A stretch of 64,000 bases of DNA. Source: Nereocystis luetkeana. Taxonomy: Eukaryota > Sar > Phaeophyceae > Laminariales > Laminariaceae. This document shows, piece by piece, positions 63,281 through 64,000 of this stretch (its first letter is position 1; each line of letters begins with the position of its first letter). The stretch spans positions 9,069,544 to 9,133,543 of the forward strand of contig JARUPZ010000025.1 in the NCBI GenBank assembly GCA_031213475.1. Direction: 5' to 3'. A model generated the notes under the pieces. The model did no database searches. It had not been told where the DNA came from and worked only from the letters and a program-made list of their open reading frames with translations. Made by a program: the position numbers and the translations under genes.

Positions 63281-63422
63281 GGTGTACTCGATAGGAGATA
63301 TGTACTCGATCTCATGCATGGCCGTAGTCGTATGACCATAGACCCTCGCATCCCTACAATGCCGGGACGGAGCATGTCGGGTTTTCACCGACCAGGCAGA
63401 CATTGCTTGCACCAAGCAGGGG
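63281..63422 (+). repeat. G1 dispersed repeat, 5' two-thirds
   Basis: G run, GTGTACTCGATAGGAGATAT, then the canonical G1 to CATTGCTTGCACCAAGC, where it stops at a second G run. Confidence 0.78.
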
Positions 63423-63700
63423 GGGGCATGTCCTGCCATGCACAGCAGATCTTAAAATACTGGGATCATCTGACGTTCTGGCCTGGTACACGAGGCCCTC
63501 AAAACCTGGTAACACATACGCATAGTATATGCCAGGCTACCATACGCAGCAGATAGGGCGTTGGATCTGCTGTACATGTTGTTCGCTTCGTACACGGGGC
63601 CAATTACCCGCACGCCCTACATATTTCATGAGCAACATATGATAAAAAGGGTCTGATGCTCGCGCAACGCACATGGGCTCATAACCTGTTACAATGTGCA
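63423..63700 (+). repeat. Degenerate ~100-bp satellite, part 2
   Basis: Monomers resume: GTCCTGCCATGCACAGCAGA, GGTACACGAGGCCCTCAAAA, CATACGCAGCAGATAGG, ACGGGGCCAATTACCCGC, GGGCTCATAACCTGTTACAA. Confidence 0.6.
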
Positions 63701-63924
63701 TTGGCCAGTCAGACGAAGCAGACAACCCAAATCTCTGGGTCCTAAACAAATCACCCTCAAGATCTCGGCTTCAGATTTATGTAGTGCACGGTGCGGGGGC
63801 TACAGATTGTCTGAAATACAGCACTAAAGTAGCTTTACGGATCTACTGGTGGTACAAACCAGATTTCCGTGAATGTTGGTTTGAGATTGAGTGGCGGCGG
63901 AAAAACCTAAGAGTGAACTCTTAG
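63694..63924 (+). CDS. Unidentified ORF or terminal exon, Trp-rich end
   Basis: 76-codon frame ending TAG: MCIGQSDEADNPNLWVLNKS, PSRSRLQIYVVHGAGATDCL, KYSTKVALRIYWWYKPDFRE, CWFEIEWRRKNLRVNS. The distinctive aromatic/basic C-terminus is unlike a chance frame. The start overlaps the last satellite monomer, so the 5' limit is uncertain and an upstream exon is likely. No domain recognised. Confidence 0.32.
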   Translation: MCIGQSDEADNPNLWVLNKSPSRSRLQIYVVHGAGATDCLKYSTKVALRIYWWYKPDFRECWFEIEWRRKNLRVNS

Positions 63925-64000
63925 CAATAATTGATTAAGGATTCGAGGTATTGATAGTATGAATGTGTGATATTATAGTTTTTAGGAGACCAAATGATGC

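Overview
The window is nuclear DNA of a eukaryote. Frames are short, the best coding stretches end at consensus-looking splice sites (GT donors, pyrimidine-rich AG acceptors), simple repeats and homopolymer G/C runs are very common, and the recognisable mobile elements are eukaryotic (a LINE reverse-transcriptase remnant, tailed retroposons, many TA-flanked MITEs). The lineage cannot be fixed from sequence alone; a large, repeat-rich protist or algal genome fits. There is no operon structure, no rRNA, no convincing tRNA and no CRISPR array.

Layout. 1-11 kb: dispersed dimeric repeats, a ~170-bp tandem array, seven copies of a ~105-bp MITE (M1), retroposon S1 and MITE M2. 11-19 kb: a different compositional domain, A+C-rich on the + strand, full of degenerate minisatellites and poly-C, almost free of MITEs, ending in the longest plausible coding exon (17.4-18.2 kb, minus). 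19-35 kb: the M1-rich domain, with two hairpin tandem arrays and two supported exon models (27.34-27.62 kb plus; 27.73-28.27 kb minus, two exons with a 53-bp intron). 35-42 kb: mixed unique sequence with candidate exons, including two minus-strand exons with good donors at 39.4 and 41.0 kb. 43.6-44.5 kb: 5'-truncated LINE. 45.5-47.9 kb: two ~550-bp arms in inverted orientation. 48-57 kb: G1, S1, M1, M3, M4 and M5 elements and locally amplified arrays. 57-60 kb: M3, M2, M7 and M8 MITEs. 60-64 kb: a retroposon with 9-bp target duplications, a ~420-bp polypurine tract, several natural-looking unidentified frames and a ~100-bp degenerate satellite.

The most striking signal is on a very small scale. 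The 9-mer TACCAGGTA (or its complement TACCTGGTA) occurs about 40 times and the palindrome TATTAATA about 45 times (counts by eye), against about one expected for each. Comparison with paralogous empty sites, namely the two inverted arms and the many M1 copies, shows that the first is a 7-bp insertion: CCAGG or CCTGG plus a duplicated TA, placed at a TA dinucleotide. This is what cut-and-paste excision by a TA-targeting (Tc1/mariner-type) transposon leaves behind. M1 itself is flanked by TA and ends in TT...AA, so TATTAATA is the footprint M1 excision would be predicted to leave. The reading proposed here is that this DNA is peppered with transposon excision scars, more than one per kilobase in places, and that the CCWGG class points to a second TA-element family with no intact copy in the window.

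Protein functions other than the LINE remnant could not be recognised; exon calls rest on reading frame, composition and splice signals and are given with modest confidence.
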